From contig JAITWI010000046.1 in NCBI GenBank assembly GCA_031285345.1, forward strand, positions 1-59,770: a stretch of DNA of 59,770 nucleotides, read 5' to 3'. Both the position numbers and the translations under genes were made by a program. Shown piece by piece: positions 33,723 to 41,545 of the stretch. How positions within the stretch are numbered: position 1 is the first letter of the stretch; each line of letters starts with the position of its first letter. Source of the DNA: Alistipes sp. GTDB lineage: Bacteria > Bacteroidota > Bacteroidia > Bacteroidales > Rikenellaceae. The notes beneath the pieces were generated by a model. It had not been told where the DNA came from and ran no database searches. It saw only the letters and a program-made list of their open reading frames with translations.

Positions 33723-34337
33723 ATGAAAAAGTACATCTACATAGGCATCGCCGTTCTCTTGTTGCTGGGCATCATTGGTGTTCAGCAGGCGAGGATCCGG
33801 ACGCTCCGGCAGGATCGGGATGTGTACCGTCAGAATATGACGGTACTCCTCGATTCCGTCGAGCGTTACCAAACGCGGGAGGGATTGAACGCCGCTACCG
33901 TTCGCGGTCTGGAACTGAAACTGTCGGAGTTCAAAAAGTACCGGGCGGACGACGCGGCGCTGATCGGCACGCTTCGGACGAGAATGAAGGATCTGGAGCG
34001 GGTTACGACCGCCCAGACGGCGACCATCTACGAACTTAGCACGGTGGCGCGGGATAGCGTCGTTATTCGTGAAGAATACGCCGATACGGATACTTTGACG
34101 TGTGTCGAGTACCGAGATCCGTGGATTGACTTCGAGGGCTGTATCGACGGCGAAAATCGCTTTACGGGGCGAATCGAGAGCCGCGACAGTCTGGTCTATG
34201 TCGAGCATGTGGAATACAAGCGATTCTTGGGTTTTCTTTGGAGAACCAAGCGAGTAAAGGAGCGCCGGCAGGAGATCGTCAGCCGCAATCCTCACACGAC
34301 GATCCAGTCAGCGGAGTTCATAACAATCAGGGATTAG
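33723..34337 (+). CDS. Membrane-anchored coiled-coil protein
   Basis: 204 residues. One N-terminal TM (YIYIGIAVLLLLGIIGV), a long coiled coil (about 25-95) and a beta-rich C-terminal part (CIDGENRFTGRIESRDSLVY). Layout recalls Bacteroides phage DUF6549-type proteins and spanin-like i-spanins, but it is far from the lysis genes. Last gene of the early operon; a terminator follows. Confidence 0.6.
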   Translation: MKKYIYIGIAVLLLLGIIGVQQARIRTLRQDRDVYRQNMTVLLDSVERYQTREGLNAATVRGLELKLSEFKKYRADDAALIGTLRTRMKDLERVTTAQTATIYELSTVARDSVVIREEYADTDTLTCVEYRDPWIDFEGCIDGENRFTGRIESRDSLVYVEHVEYKRFLGFLWRTKRVKERRQEIVSRNPHTTIQSAEFITIRD

Positions 34338-34361
34338 TCATTTTCTATTAACCGCGTTAAT

Positions 34362-34396
34362 AAAAGCCTGTAAAAATATACTTTACAGGCTTTTTC
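34362..34396. terminator. Bidirectional terminator between early and late operons
   Basis: Perfect 10-bp stem AGCCTGTAAA/TTTACAGGCT (34365-34374, 34382-34391) with A- and T-runs. It ends the rightward early operon and can also stop leftward late transcripts. Confidence 0.9.
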
Positions 34397-34444
34397 TATA
34401 TGAATATCCGGCTATCTTGGGGCAAAAATGAGTAATTTTGCACA

Positions 34445-34708
34445 ATGGGCAAAGGGCGCAATAGAGACCTGATCTACAGGCGGGACGAAAAGCTACTCCT
34501 CCGGTACTACTACTGGACGGAGGTAGAGCGTTTGCGCTTCGACGATGCGCTGCGGGTTCTGTCCGAGAAAGAGTTTTTTCTGTCGGAGGAACGTATCCTG
34601 AAGATCATCAGGGAGAAATACGACTCATTCGTGCCGGAACAGTATCTTGCGGTCGCCAGGAGACCGCGCCCCGTCACCGCGCAACTCAGCCTGTTCAAAG
34701 GGGAGTAG
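34445..34708 (+). CDS. Small conserved phage protein
   Basis: 87 residues. DLIYRRDEKLLLRYYYWTEV then LRFDDALRVLSEKEFFLSEE is conserved in Bacteroides Mu-like phages. Probably helical; a role in DNA binding is possible but not shown. A -7-like TAATTTTG lies just 5 nt before the start with no good -33 box. Its 3' end overlaps the end of the convergent gene at 34695. Confidence 0.6.
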   Translation: MGKGRNRDLIYRRDEKLLLRYYYWTEVERLRFDDALRVLSEKEFFLSEERILKIIREKYDSFVPEQYLAVARRPRPVTAQLSLFKGE

Positions 34709-35150
34709 CCACGCCGCGATCCACCACCTCGAAGGCGAACGTCGTTTCGTACACTTTGATATTGCCCGGCCCCTGCAACGTGTAATCGACGCTCCTTGTG
34801 CGCTCCAACGCCCCCATCTCCGGCAGAGGCTGAAAATTGTGCAGCGCCCGGCACAGGCGGCCGTTCATCTGCTGGCGCTCAGCAATCTTATCTTCAGTAC
34901 CGGATCCAAGGTGCGTATCGTCGTAGCAGTCAATCGCGAGGCGAACGAGGAGGGTTCCCGTCCCCTGCTGGATGCTTCCCCGGGTGGTCCAGTCCAGTGA
35001 GATATTACCCACCAGTGCGGCGGGGAATATGACGGGGTAAGCGCCGGCGTTCTCGTCGTAGGCGAGTTGGCCGTAATCCTCGTCTATGGTGCGCAGTTCC
35101 GGCATCTGCTCGCCGATCTGCCGCATAATTTCAAGAAATAAGTTTTCCAT
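34695..35150 (-). CDS. Tail/neck-region structural protein (late left operon)
   Basis: 151 residues. Middle part GTGTLLVRLAIDCYDDTHLG and C-terminal YETTFAFEVVDRGVA resemble tail-terminator/minor-tail (gp37-like) proteins. The assignment rests mainly on position after the gpG-like gene. Ends inside the opposite-strand gene at 34708. Confidence 0.5.
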   Translation of the reverse strand: MENLFLEIMRQIGEQMPELRTIDEDYGQLAYDENAGAYPVIFPAALVGNISLDWTTRGSIQQGTGTLLVRLAIDCYDDTHLGSGTEDKIAERQQMNGRLCRALHNFQPLPEMGALERTRSVDYTLQGPGNIKVYETTFAFEVVDRGVATPL

Positions 35151-35154
35151 ATCG

Positions 35155-35748
35155 TTATAGGGTTATGATTTTTCTGACCTCGATGTCGATTTTGTCCTCT
35201 ATCTTTTTCGTGAGCTCCGCACTCTGGCCGATGAATGGGCGGGCAGGGAGTTTGATGCTTAGCGATGTCTTTTTTGTAAGCGCCAGTCCTTTCCAGAACG
35301 AAGCCTCCGTATTCGTATTTTCTTCACCCTCCGTGCCGCTATCTGAGCCACCGCCGGCCTCGTAGTGCTTGGCCCACGCAAAGCGGCGCATTTTGGCCGT
35401 AATGGGTACCGTGATGGCCTCTCCGAACTGGTGGGCGGCGGCGTATGGTATCGGATCCGAGATGACTACTCGGCTGTCGCCAGGTGTGTACTGGATGCCG
35501 CTGAACAGATGGTTCTTACTGCTCATAAGCGTTTTGTACTTGGCCCCGGCATCTTTGCGCCCGGAGGTTATGCGTTTTGCCGGCTCCCACTTTTGGAGGC
35601 CGTTATTGACAAACCCACCCTTTCGGAAGTTGTCCTGATAGTGATCCTTGGCCATACGACCGACAATGACAGGCAGTTTTCGGCGGAAAAGATCGTCCAG
35701 TTTTTGCCTTTCTTTTTGTATTTCGCGAATAAATTCTGCCTGAGTCAT
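35155..35748 (-). CDS. Phage virion morphogenesis protein (Mu gpG-like)
   Basis: 197 residues from ATG 35748. KDHYQDNFRKGGFVNNGLQK WEP in outline, AAAHQFGEAITVPITAKM and LPARPFIGQS are the hallmarks of the Phage_tail_S/gpG virion morphogenesis family, a tail completion protein. A Ser/Gly/Glu loop (GGGSDSGTEGEENTNTE) is inserted. The 100-nt gap upstream holds a small hairpin (GTGCCGT/ACGGCCCAC). Confidence 0.8.
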   Translation of the reverse strand: MTQAEFIREIQKERQKLDDLFRRKLPVIVGRMAKDHYQDNFRKGGFVNNGLQKWEPAKRITSGRKDAGAKYKTLMSSKNHLFSGIQYTPGDSRVVISDPIPYAAAHQFGEAITVPITAKMRRFAWAKHYEAGGGSDSGTEGEENTNTEASFWKGLALTKKTSLSIKLPARPFIGQSAELTKKIEDKIDIEVRKIITL

Positions 35749-35848
35749 TGTTTTTTGCACGAATGTTGTTATATTTGCGGTGTAATGGTGGGCCGTCTTA
35801 CGGCACACCCCCAACGCCGGGAGTCGCCGCAAGGTAGTTCCCGGTGTT

Positions 35849-37108
35849 TTATTTTATCACGGCCCGCAGTTTGTCGGCATCATAGCGGCGCAGTTCTCCA
35901 TCGGGGAAGCGAATAATTATATCCTTCACGCTCCGCGCCCTGTTACCCTGCAAGGCCGCTTTCAACCCCTCGTAGATGGTGCGGCGCGGATATTCCTTCT
36001 CCAAAACGATATACACCTCGCCCACTCGCTGTGCCGCCGCCGATTTAATGGAAGCCTGAATCGCATTCTTGCCGTTGTCGGTTTGCGGACTCTTCATATC
36101 GGAGTACCGCCCGGTTCGGAGGTTGTAGGCATCCGGATTCTTGCGCCCGTGTTCGTTTACCACATTGAGAAGTTTGTACCGCTCGCCGTGCATTTTGGCA
36201 AGTTCGGTGTAGCCTTTTATGTTGCTCTTCTGCTCGACCGCGTTTTGTTGAAGCCCCTTCGGCATTTGCAGAACGCCCCCGCTTTTGAACTTTCGCTCCA
36301 CGACCTCTTCGATCGCAATATTCAGCCGCCGCAACAAATCATCGACCGCCTGCTTGGCTCCCTTGTAGGCGTTTTTCACATAGGGATGGTCATCGCTGAA
36401 CACCTTGCCGGTAACGCCCGGATTGCCGCCCAAACCGGGCAATGGTTTGGGCAGCATCTGCCGCCCGAACGTATTATCGGTCGGAGCCTCGTCGGTGCTG
36501 GAGAGGGAGCACTTACAGCCCCATTCGTCGCCAGGGCGGTGTTGCGCCCAAAACGGATCGTCGATAGGCCAGATGTGTCCCCAGAATAGCCGGTGACTGG
36601 CTCTCGGTTCGAGGCTGGTACTCTTGTTCCACCGGAGGTTCGGCAGAATATCCTTCTCGCGCTCGAACTGTTGCCAGTCTGCCGCGTGGTGGGCGCGGAT
36701 CACCGCCGTGTCGTATTCCGTCTTCAGCCACCGATCGACGTGATGCCCGACCACGCCGGCTGTGTCGGCTTTGAACTGCGCGAACGATTTGAGTTCGCCG
36801 TTCTCGTCCAACAACTGTCCGGCCACATCGTTCTGCATCCGGTGGGTTTTGAACGCCGCAAACACACTGGCGTTGCCTTTGAGCGTACTCAGAAAGTCCT
36901 GATACCTGTCGCCGGCGACAGAGGTAAACCCGCGCTGGATACCGTCGTCGAGAACTTCGCGGATGGCATTAAACAAGTCCTCGTCTATCTCTTTTTTTGG
37001 ATCGAACTTTTGTCTGTAAATACGTTCCAAAGAGGCGGCAAGAGCCTCGTTATCGAATGTAAACGTATTTTCGGGGTTCCCTGCCGCGTTTCGGTAGAGT
37101 TCCCGCAT
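35849..37108 (-). CDS. Mu gpF-like head morphogenesis protein fused to a BECR-type nuclease domain
   Basis: 419 residues. Residues ~110-210 are the Mu_F/SPP1 gp7 domain (HRLFWGHIWPIDDPFW, GDEWGCKCSL), a minor head protein near the portal. Residues ~290-419 differ: NEHGRKNPDAYNLRTGRYSD then MKSP, SIKSAAAQRVGEVYIVL and IIIRFPDGELRRYDA fit the phage barnase-EndoU-colicin E5/D-RelE (PBECR) toxin-nuclease fold known as a C-terminal module of gpF proteins. Such tails are thought to be ejected with the DNA. Start (37106-37108) overlaps the portal stop (TAATG). Confidence 0.82.
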   Translation of the reverse strand: MRELYRNAAGNPENTFTFDNEALAASLERIYRQKFDPKKEIDEDLFNAIREVLDDGIQRGFTSVAGDRYQDFLSTLKGNASVFAAFKTHRMQNDVAGQLLDENGELKSFAQFKADTAGVVGHHVDRWLKTEYDTAVIRAHHAADWQQFEREKDILPNLRWNKSTSLEPRASHRLFWGHIWPIDDPFWAQHRPGDEWGCKCSLSSTDEAPTDNTFGRQMLPKPLPGLGGNPGVTGKVFSDDHPYVKNAYKGAKQAVDDLLRRLNIAIEEVVERKFKSGGVLQMPKGLQQNAVEQKSNIKGYTELAKMHGERYKLLNVVNEHGRKNPDAYNLRTGRYSDMKSPQTDNGKNAIQASIKSAAAQRVGEVYIVLEKEYPRRTIYEGLKAALQGNRARSVKDIIIRFPDGELRRYDADKLRAVIK

Positions 37109-38436
37109 TACCAGCCTAAAGCCCCCTTGCCGAGGGCTTCCCCGAAAAAACGGGAGAGGCGGTTTTTGAAGTTTTTTTCTTTCGGATCCTGTGGTTTTTG
37201 AGGTTCGTCGCCTTCCGGATCCTCGTCATCTTCGGGGTCATCCACGGGCGGCAGAGGTGTCATTGCCGCCATGCGCTGCGCTTTTAGCTCATCGTAGTTG
37301 TCGGGCTTCGGCCGACCATAATACTCATAGAAATGGTCATCGCTGAGGGGTACGCCCATATTTACCAATTGCTGATCGACCAAAATATCGGTCGCCAGAC
37401 TCTTGGTCGGCTTGGGTACAAACAGAAACTTGCCGCCTTTGGTGTTAAAACCGAGATTCTGGAACACGTCCGTGAGCTCGTAGTTCAGGATATGGAGCAG
37501 GCGGCGCTTGGCGCGAGACATAACATCCTGCTGATCCTCGTGCTGTACGGCTCCGAGTGCCTGCGTCCCTTTGTCGCTGACCTCCGTTGAGAGGGTATTG
37601 CCCAGCACCATCTTACTAATCTCCGAGTTGCTGGTAACGTGCAAACGCTCGTACACATTCGCTCCGCCGGAGAGACCGGCGGCCTCTATCAGTTTGATGT
37701 TCGTGCCGTCGGGGTGTATGAACGCCGTCATAGAGCCTCGGTTGGCAATGTCGTTCGCCAACTTCTGCCGAGCCTCGGGATCGTTCGGATCGTATGTGGC
37801 ATCGGTCAGCGGACGCCCGAAGATCTCGGCTAACTGGATCCAGTCGCCGACGTTGTTTCTTTTGACGATGACCCAGTAGGCGATGGATGCGAACTTGCCG
37901 ATCTGCCGCGGCTCACCGATGTAAAGGAGGTTCGAGAAATTATCCCAGCTTTGACCCGTGGTGTCGTGCTGGTTGCGTCGGATTAGCCTATTGATGGGAT
38001 CGACGTGTTTGGAGGGAGTAAGGTCGTATTTCAACCACTGACCGTCTCGATAAAACTGGAACAGCGAGCCGCCGACACCCGTCCACGGTACCATAATGAA
38101 GTCCTCCAGCATTTTGCCGAACCACGGGCTCTCGATGATCTCCTGTATCTTCTCATCGACCTCCCCCTTGCGTTGGAACTGGAGCGGCGAGGCCAAAATG
38201 GTGGATTTGTATTTCTCCATCACCGACTGGACGTGCGTGTCGAGGGATATATCCTCATACATGTCGATGAGTTTGACACGGCGGGGCCAGTCGATCGCAT
38301 CGGCGTTTTTTATAGCGCTCATCCATCCTCCCAGGTCGAGGCCGAAGCGCACCGTCGGGGAGAGAACTATCGTCTGTGTGTCTGTTTTACGGAGGTTGCC
38401 GCCGGCGGTGATCTTACCGTTATCTTTCTTTGCCAT
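37108..38436 (-). CDS. Portal protein (DUF935, Mu gp29-like)
   Basis: 442 residues. TLxVLSPTVRFGLDLGGWMS opening, DISLDTHVQSVMEKYKSTIL, LPYIG-type turns and RNNVGDWIQLAEIFGRPLTD are family features of Mu gp29 portals. Forms the dodecameric channel for DNA packaging. C-terminal 45 residues (DDPEDDEDPEGDEPQ) are acidic low complexity. In the leftward late operon. Confidence 0.88.
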   Translation of the reverse strand: MAKKDNGKITAGGNLRKTDTQTIVLSPTVRFGLDLGGWMSAIKNADAIDWPRRVKLIDMYEDISLDTHVQSVMEKYKSTILASPLQFQRKGEVDEKIQEIIESPWFGKMLEDFIMVPWTGVGGSLFQFYRDGQWLKYDLTPSKHVDPINRLIRRNQHDTTGQSWDNFSNLLYIGEPRQIGKFASIAYWVIVKRNNVGDWIQLAEIFGRPLTDATYDPNDPEARQKLANDIANRGSMTAFIHPDGTNIKLIEAAGLSGGANVYERLHVTSNSEISKMVLGNTLSTEVSDKGTQALGAVQHEDQQDVMSRAKRRLLHILNYELTDVFQNLGFNTKGGKFLFVPKPTKSLATDILVDQQLVNMGVPLSDDHFYEYYGRPKPDNYDELKAQRMAAMTPLPPVDDPEDDEDPEGDEPQKPQDPKEKNFKNRLSRFFGEALGKGALGW

Positions 38437-38438
38437 AT

Positions 38439-38870
38439 CTATATATGTGATGTGCGTTTGGGGTTACTCATTAGGATATGATCCGAATTCCTGTCCCGGA
38501 TCTCTTCGCCGGCCACGGGGAGCCCGTCCACGACGATGTCGCCGCGCCGAACGCCCTTGAGCCACTCCACCGCCCGTTTGTACCGCTCCTCGCGTATCTT
38601 CGAGATGTTGCGGGGGTTGTGGATGCAAAAGATGTGATAGACGGCAATGTCGATCGCCATCATCAAAAGCAACTCGTGGCGCTCCTTTTCTCTCGCCGCG
38701 AAGGCCTTGTCGGTATCGTACTTGCCGGTGAGGTATCCTTTCATCTCGGCGATCGCCCTATCCTCGCAGACCTCAATGACCGCGTCGTCCGCCCGGGTCA
38801 CGGCATCGAGTATCTCGGCATGGATCGAGGCGCTGTAATCCTGTTTACTGATAAAATTTTCCATTTTCAA
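38439..38870 (-). CDS. Mu gp36-like protein (DUF1320)
   Basis: 143 residues. FISKQDYSASIHAEILDAVT, LLMMAIDIAVYHIFCIHNPR and KAVEWLKGVRRGDIVVDGLP-like stretches are typical of DUF1320 (Mu gp36), which functions at the head-tail interface. Overlaps the terminase stop by ATGA. Confidence 0.82.
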   Translation of the reverse strand: MKMENFISKQDYSASIHAEILDAVTRADDAVIEVCEDRAIAEMKGYLTGKYDTDKAFAAREKERHELLLMMAIDIAVYHIFCIHNPRNISKIREERYKRAVEWLKGVRRGDIVVDGLPVAGEEIRDRNSDHILMSNPKRTSHI

Positions 38871-40396
38871 ATGCGGTGTTTATTGAGTCTTCGCATATCT
38901 GCGGTAGTCACGACGACCGGCGGTGCCAGTTGCCCGACCTTTTTTCTTACTATTCTGAGGCCTCCCTCGACGCAGTCGGGGCCGTCGGCGGGGAATTTCA
39001 ACGAGAGGGTAAACAGCAGGAACTGGTCGGCTAAGCGCTTCATGTGCGGATTGTCCTTCTCGTCGATGTTCAGCACCAGACGGTTCTCACGATTGAGCGG
39101 TTCGAGGTTCGCCTCGATGCGGGTCGCTTTATCGGTTTTCTTGTCCGAGTCGGCGGTGATGGATAGTTCGATACCCTTCTCCTGTCGCTTCTTGGCGAGC
39201 AGAGGTTTGAATACCTGCTGAAAGAATGGATCCTGAAGGGAGTTGTTTTCGACATAGTTATAGACCACCGTCTGTCCCTTGACGTATTCGTTCAACAGGA
39301 AATACCAATCTATGAAGTCGGAGTTGAGCCCGCGATCGAGGAACCCCTTGATTACATAAAATTTATCCTTGTACCAGCCGCAGAGCCACGCCGCTTTGGT
39401 GGAGGATTGTTTGCTCACTTTTTCGCTGGGCGCAGGGTCGCCGTAGGCTACGAGGAACTGGAACTGCTTTAATGATGGCACCTTACCCCACGTCAGTTCG
39501 GTAAATATCTCGCCCTCGGTGACGGGGTTGTTGAAATACTCCCCTTGCGCGGCTTTTGTGCCGATTTTTGAGAGTACCCGGTCGATATCCTCTTCCGTGT
39601 TCTTCTCCGGCCAAGTGGACTTGCCCTCGCTGTCGCGGATGTTCACTATGTCCCAATGGTCGGCCTTGGCCCCGGCCCGGGTGATGCAGCAGTCGCGAGC
39701 GATGATATTCCCGCACCACAGAACCAGCGTCGGCTCAGAGGTCGAGCGGGTCGGATAGAGAGCCTTCTCGAACCAGTCCCACTTCTTATTCAGGATGTCC
39801 GGGTTGCGGCACTCCTCATCGGTGTCGAAGTCATCCATAAGCAGGACATCGGGACGTATCGCCTCGTTGCGGCTACCGCGCGGACTCTGCCCTGCACCGA
39901 GCGCACGGAACGCCACGCCGTCACGTGTGATGAACTCATCCTCGGCCCAGTTCCCCACCGACTGCTGGATGCCGTAGTAGGCTTTGATACGACCGTTGGC
40001 CTCCAAGTTCGCCCTGTACGGCGCCAACAACCGGACGGCGTTGTCTTTGTTGTTACTGGTCAGCAATACGTTCTTCTTTTTTCCCGTGAGGGTCAAGTTC
40101 AATACGATGAACATACATATCGTACTCTTTGCCAGCTCACGCGACCACGACAGTACCTCGTACCACTCTCCGTTTTTAATCAACCGGATAATCGCCTTTA
40201 CCTGAAATTTGGCGAAGGCATATTTTGCGTATGCGGGAAAGAAAAATCGCATCCACTCGACGGGTTTCTTCTCCAACTCCGCGCGGTGGCGCTCGATGTC
40301 GGCCGGCGACATATCGGGATCGACCGGCGTAGCGCGCCGAATGTCGTCCTTAAACTGTTCCCACTCCCGTAGGGCATCCCTATCTGTCTGCTTCAT
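38867..40396 (-). CDS. Terminase large subunit (Mu gp28-like)
   Basis: 509 residues. ATPase: Walker A-type VLSWSRELAKST (81-92), Walker B DVLLMDDFD (183-191). The nuclease domain starts FLVAYGDPAP (about 315-325) with downstream acidic residues. Powers DNA packaging; headful cutting is expected as in Mu. ATGA overlap with the small subunit gene. Confidence 0.9.
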   Translation of the reverse strand: MKQTDRDALREWEQFKDDIRRATPVDPDMSPADIERHRAELEKKPVEWMRFFFPAYAKYAFAKFQVKAIIRLIKNGEWYEVLSWSRELAKSTICMFIVLNLTLTGKKKNVLLTSNNKDNAVRLLAPYRANLEANGRIKAYYGIQQSVGNWAEDEFITRDGVAFRALGAGQSPRGSRNEAIRPDVLLMDDFDTDEECRNPDILNKKWDWFEKALYPTRSTSEPTLVLWCGNIIARDCCITRAGAKADHWDIVNIRDSEGKSTWPEKNTEEDIDRVLSKIGTKAAQGEYFNNPVTEGEIFTELTWGKVPSLKQFQFLVAYGDPAPSEKVSKQSSTKAAWLCGWYKDKFYVIKGFLDRGLNSDFIDWYFLLNEYVKGQTVVYNYVENNSLQDPFFQQVFKPLLAKKRQEKGIELSITADSDKKTDKATRIEANLEPLNRENRLVLNIDEKDNPHMKRLADQFLLFTLSLKFPADGPDCVEGGLRIVRKKVGQLAPPVVVTTADMRRLNKHRI

Positions 40397-40836
40397 AAAC
40401 TCTCCTTTATAAATGCGTCGAACAGGCGGGTAATATTCTTGGCCTTATCGAGGTCAAACCCACGGACGAACTTCACGAAACGTTGTGCCACGCTGATCAC
40501 ATCGGAGATCCCGACCTCTGTCTCCAATTGCTTGATGCTTTTCGATAATTTCGCCAAGATGTCGGCTTCGAAGACGGTGGCGAACCGTTGTCCATCCTCA
40601 CGTCCGGCGATGGCATTGTTTATCTCCGCCACTTGCCGGTATAGGTTGGTGATCTGTGTCTCCCGCGTGAGGGTGATACCGGCTTTGCGCTCCTCCCACT
40701 TCTCGGCGGCGACCCAGTTGCCGATAGTCTTTCGGCTCACGCCGACCTTGTCGGCTATCTCCTGTTGGGTGAGGCTCTCCTTTAGGTAGAGCATCCCCGC
40801 CCACTCTTTCTTCTGTTCTTTGGTCAATTCAGCCAT
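40393..40836 (-). CDS. Terminase small subunit
   Basis: 147 residues. N-terminal HTH (YLKESLTQQEIADKVGVSRK TIGNW in outline) and a helical oligomerisation part. First gene of the leftward late operon, directly before the large subunit. Its promoter is at 40859-40890. Confidence 0.8.
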   Translation of the reverse strand: MAELTKEQKKEWAGMLYLKESLTQQEIADKVGVSRKTIGNWVAAEKWEERKAGITLTRETQITNLYRQVAEINNAIAGREDGQRFATVFEADILAKLSKSIKQLETEVGISDVISVAQRFVKFVRGFDLDKAKNITRLFDAFIKESL

Positions 40837-40858
40837 TACGATTGCTTTTTTCTATCGA

Positions 40859-40890
40859 CAAAATTGACACTATAAAGCGGTGGGCGCAAA
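40859..40890 (-). promoter_or_regulatory. Leftward late promoter
   Basis: On the minus strand TTTG (40887-40890), 20 nt, CAATTTTG (40859-40866). Mirror image of the promoter at 40958-40989. Drives the terminase-portal operon. Confidence 0.75.
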
Positions 40891-40894
40891 TTGA

Positions 40895-40953
40895 AAAAGC
40901 ATGATAACCGTGTGGGCGGTCATCATAACGCTGTACACGGTTATCATGCTTTT
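40895..40953. promoter_or_regulatory. Perfect 19-bp inverted repeat between divergent late promoters
   Basis: AAAAGCATGATAACCGTGT (40895-40913) is exactly inverted at 40935-40953 with a 21-nt spacer. Each arm ends 4 bp from the -33 box of the neighbouring promoter, so each covers the place expected for an upstream activator. Centre at 40924. Confidence 0.75.
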
Positions 40954-40957
40954 ACGA

Positions 40958-40989
40958 TTTGCAGGAGGTGATATTAACCTACAATTTTG
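40958..40989 (+). promoter_or_regulatory. Rightward late promoter
   Basis: TTTG (40958-40961), 20 nt, CAATTTTG (40982-40989). Same boxes and spacing as the leftward promoter. A short hairpin CGGGAATAGTCCCG follows in the leader (40993-41006). Confidence 0.75.
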
Positions 40990-41026
40990 TCTCGGGAATA
41001 GTCCCGGAACTATAAAAACAGATCGA

Positions 41027-41410
41027 ATGAAAAAGATTTTAGGACTCCTCTTCTGTATGGGGATTTTCCTTATCGGACACTCCGCCGCCTACGGGTCGCC
41101 CCCGGGGGGCGAGAAGGTGCAACACGAAACCACCACGGCGATCACCGTTGCCCCCGCCATCGACGCGGGACACGGACTTTCCGCCTCGGACATCGAGACG
41201 CTTGAGAGAGCGAGCGACCGGGCGTGGAATCAGGTACTCGCCGACCACGCCGCCGAGCTTCAGGCGAATGCCGTAGATCGAGTGCTCGTCGCCAAATTGA
41301 CTAAGAAGATGGATAGGCACCGATGGCGCAACTATTCGAACCGCCGCGCAGATCCTCCGATTTATATAGTGTACCGCCCCGGGTGGAACAGAAAAGTGTG
41401 TGAGGGCTGA
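41027..41410 (+). CDS. Secreted late protein
   Basis: 127 residues from ATG 41027. Signal peptide (ILGLLFCMGIFLIGHSAAYG), then TTTAITVAPAIDAGHGLSAS and a helical basic C-terminus (LTKKMDRHRWRNYSNRRADP). No family recognised. First rightward late gene; periplasmic location suggests a host-envelope role (lysis or exclusion), inferred. Confidence 0.6.
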   Translation: MKKILGLLFCMGIFLIGHSAAYGSPPGGEKVQHETTTAITVAPAIDAGHGLSASDIETLERASDRAWNQVLADHAAELQANAVDRVLVAKLTKKMDRHRWRNYSNRRADPPIYIVYRPGWNRKVCEG

Positions 41411-41463
41411 CATGGGCTGACAAACGGAAAGACGGCCTGAGGGTGGAGGTAAACCCTACATAC

Positions 41464-41535
41464 AGCGGGATGGAGCAGAGGTAGCTCGCTTGGCTCATAA
41501 CCAAGAGGTCGGGGGTTCGAATCCCTCTCCCGCAA
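41464..41535 (+). tRNA. tRNA-Met (CAU), phage-encoded
   Basis: Complete cloverleaf: acceptor GCGGGA/TCCCGC, D stem GAGC/GCTC, anticodon stem CTTGG/CCAAG with loop CTCATAA (CAU at 41496-41498), T arm GGTTCGAATCC. Position 1 (A) does not pair with A72 and the D stem has A11:U24, both features of initiator tRNAs. The three G:C pairs of initiator anticodon stems are absent. CCA is not encoded (ACAAAA follows). A tRNA-Ile2 role (lysidine CAU) cannot be excluded. Confidence 0.88.
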
Positions 41536-41545
41536 CAAAAACGAT

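Noticed and set aside
40895-40953. Long hairpin with A/T flanks read as a bidirectional terminator
   Set aside because: It lies between divergent, not convergent, genes and directly upstream of both -33 boxes with exact symmetry; activator sites fit better.
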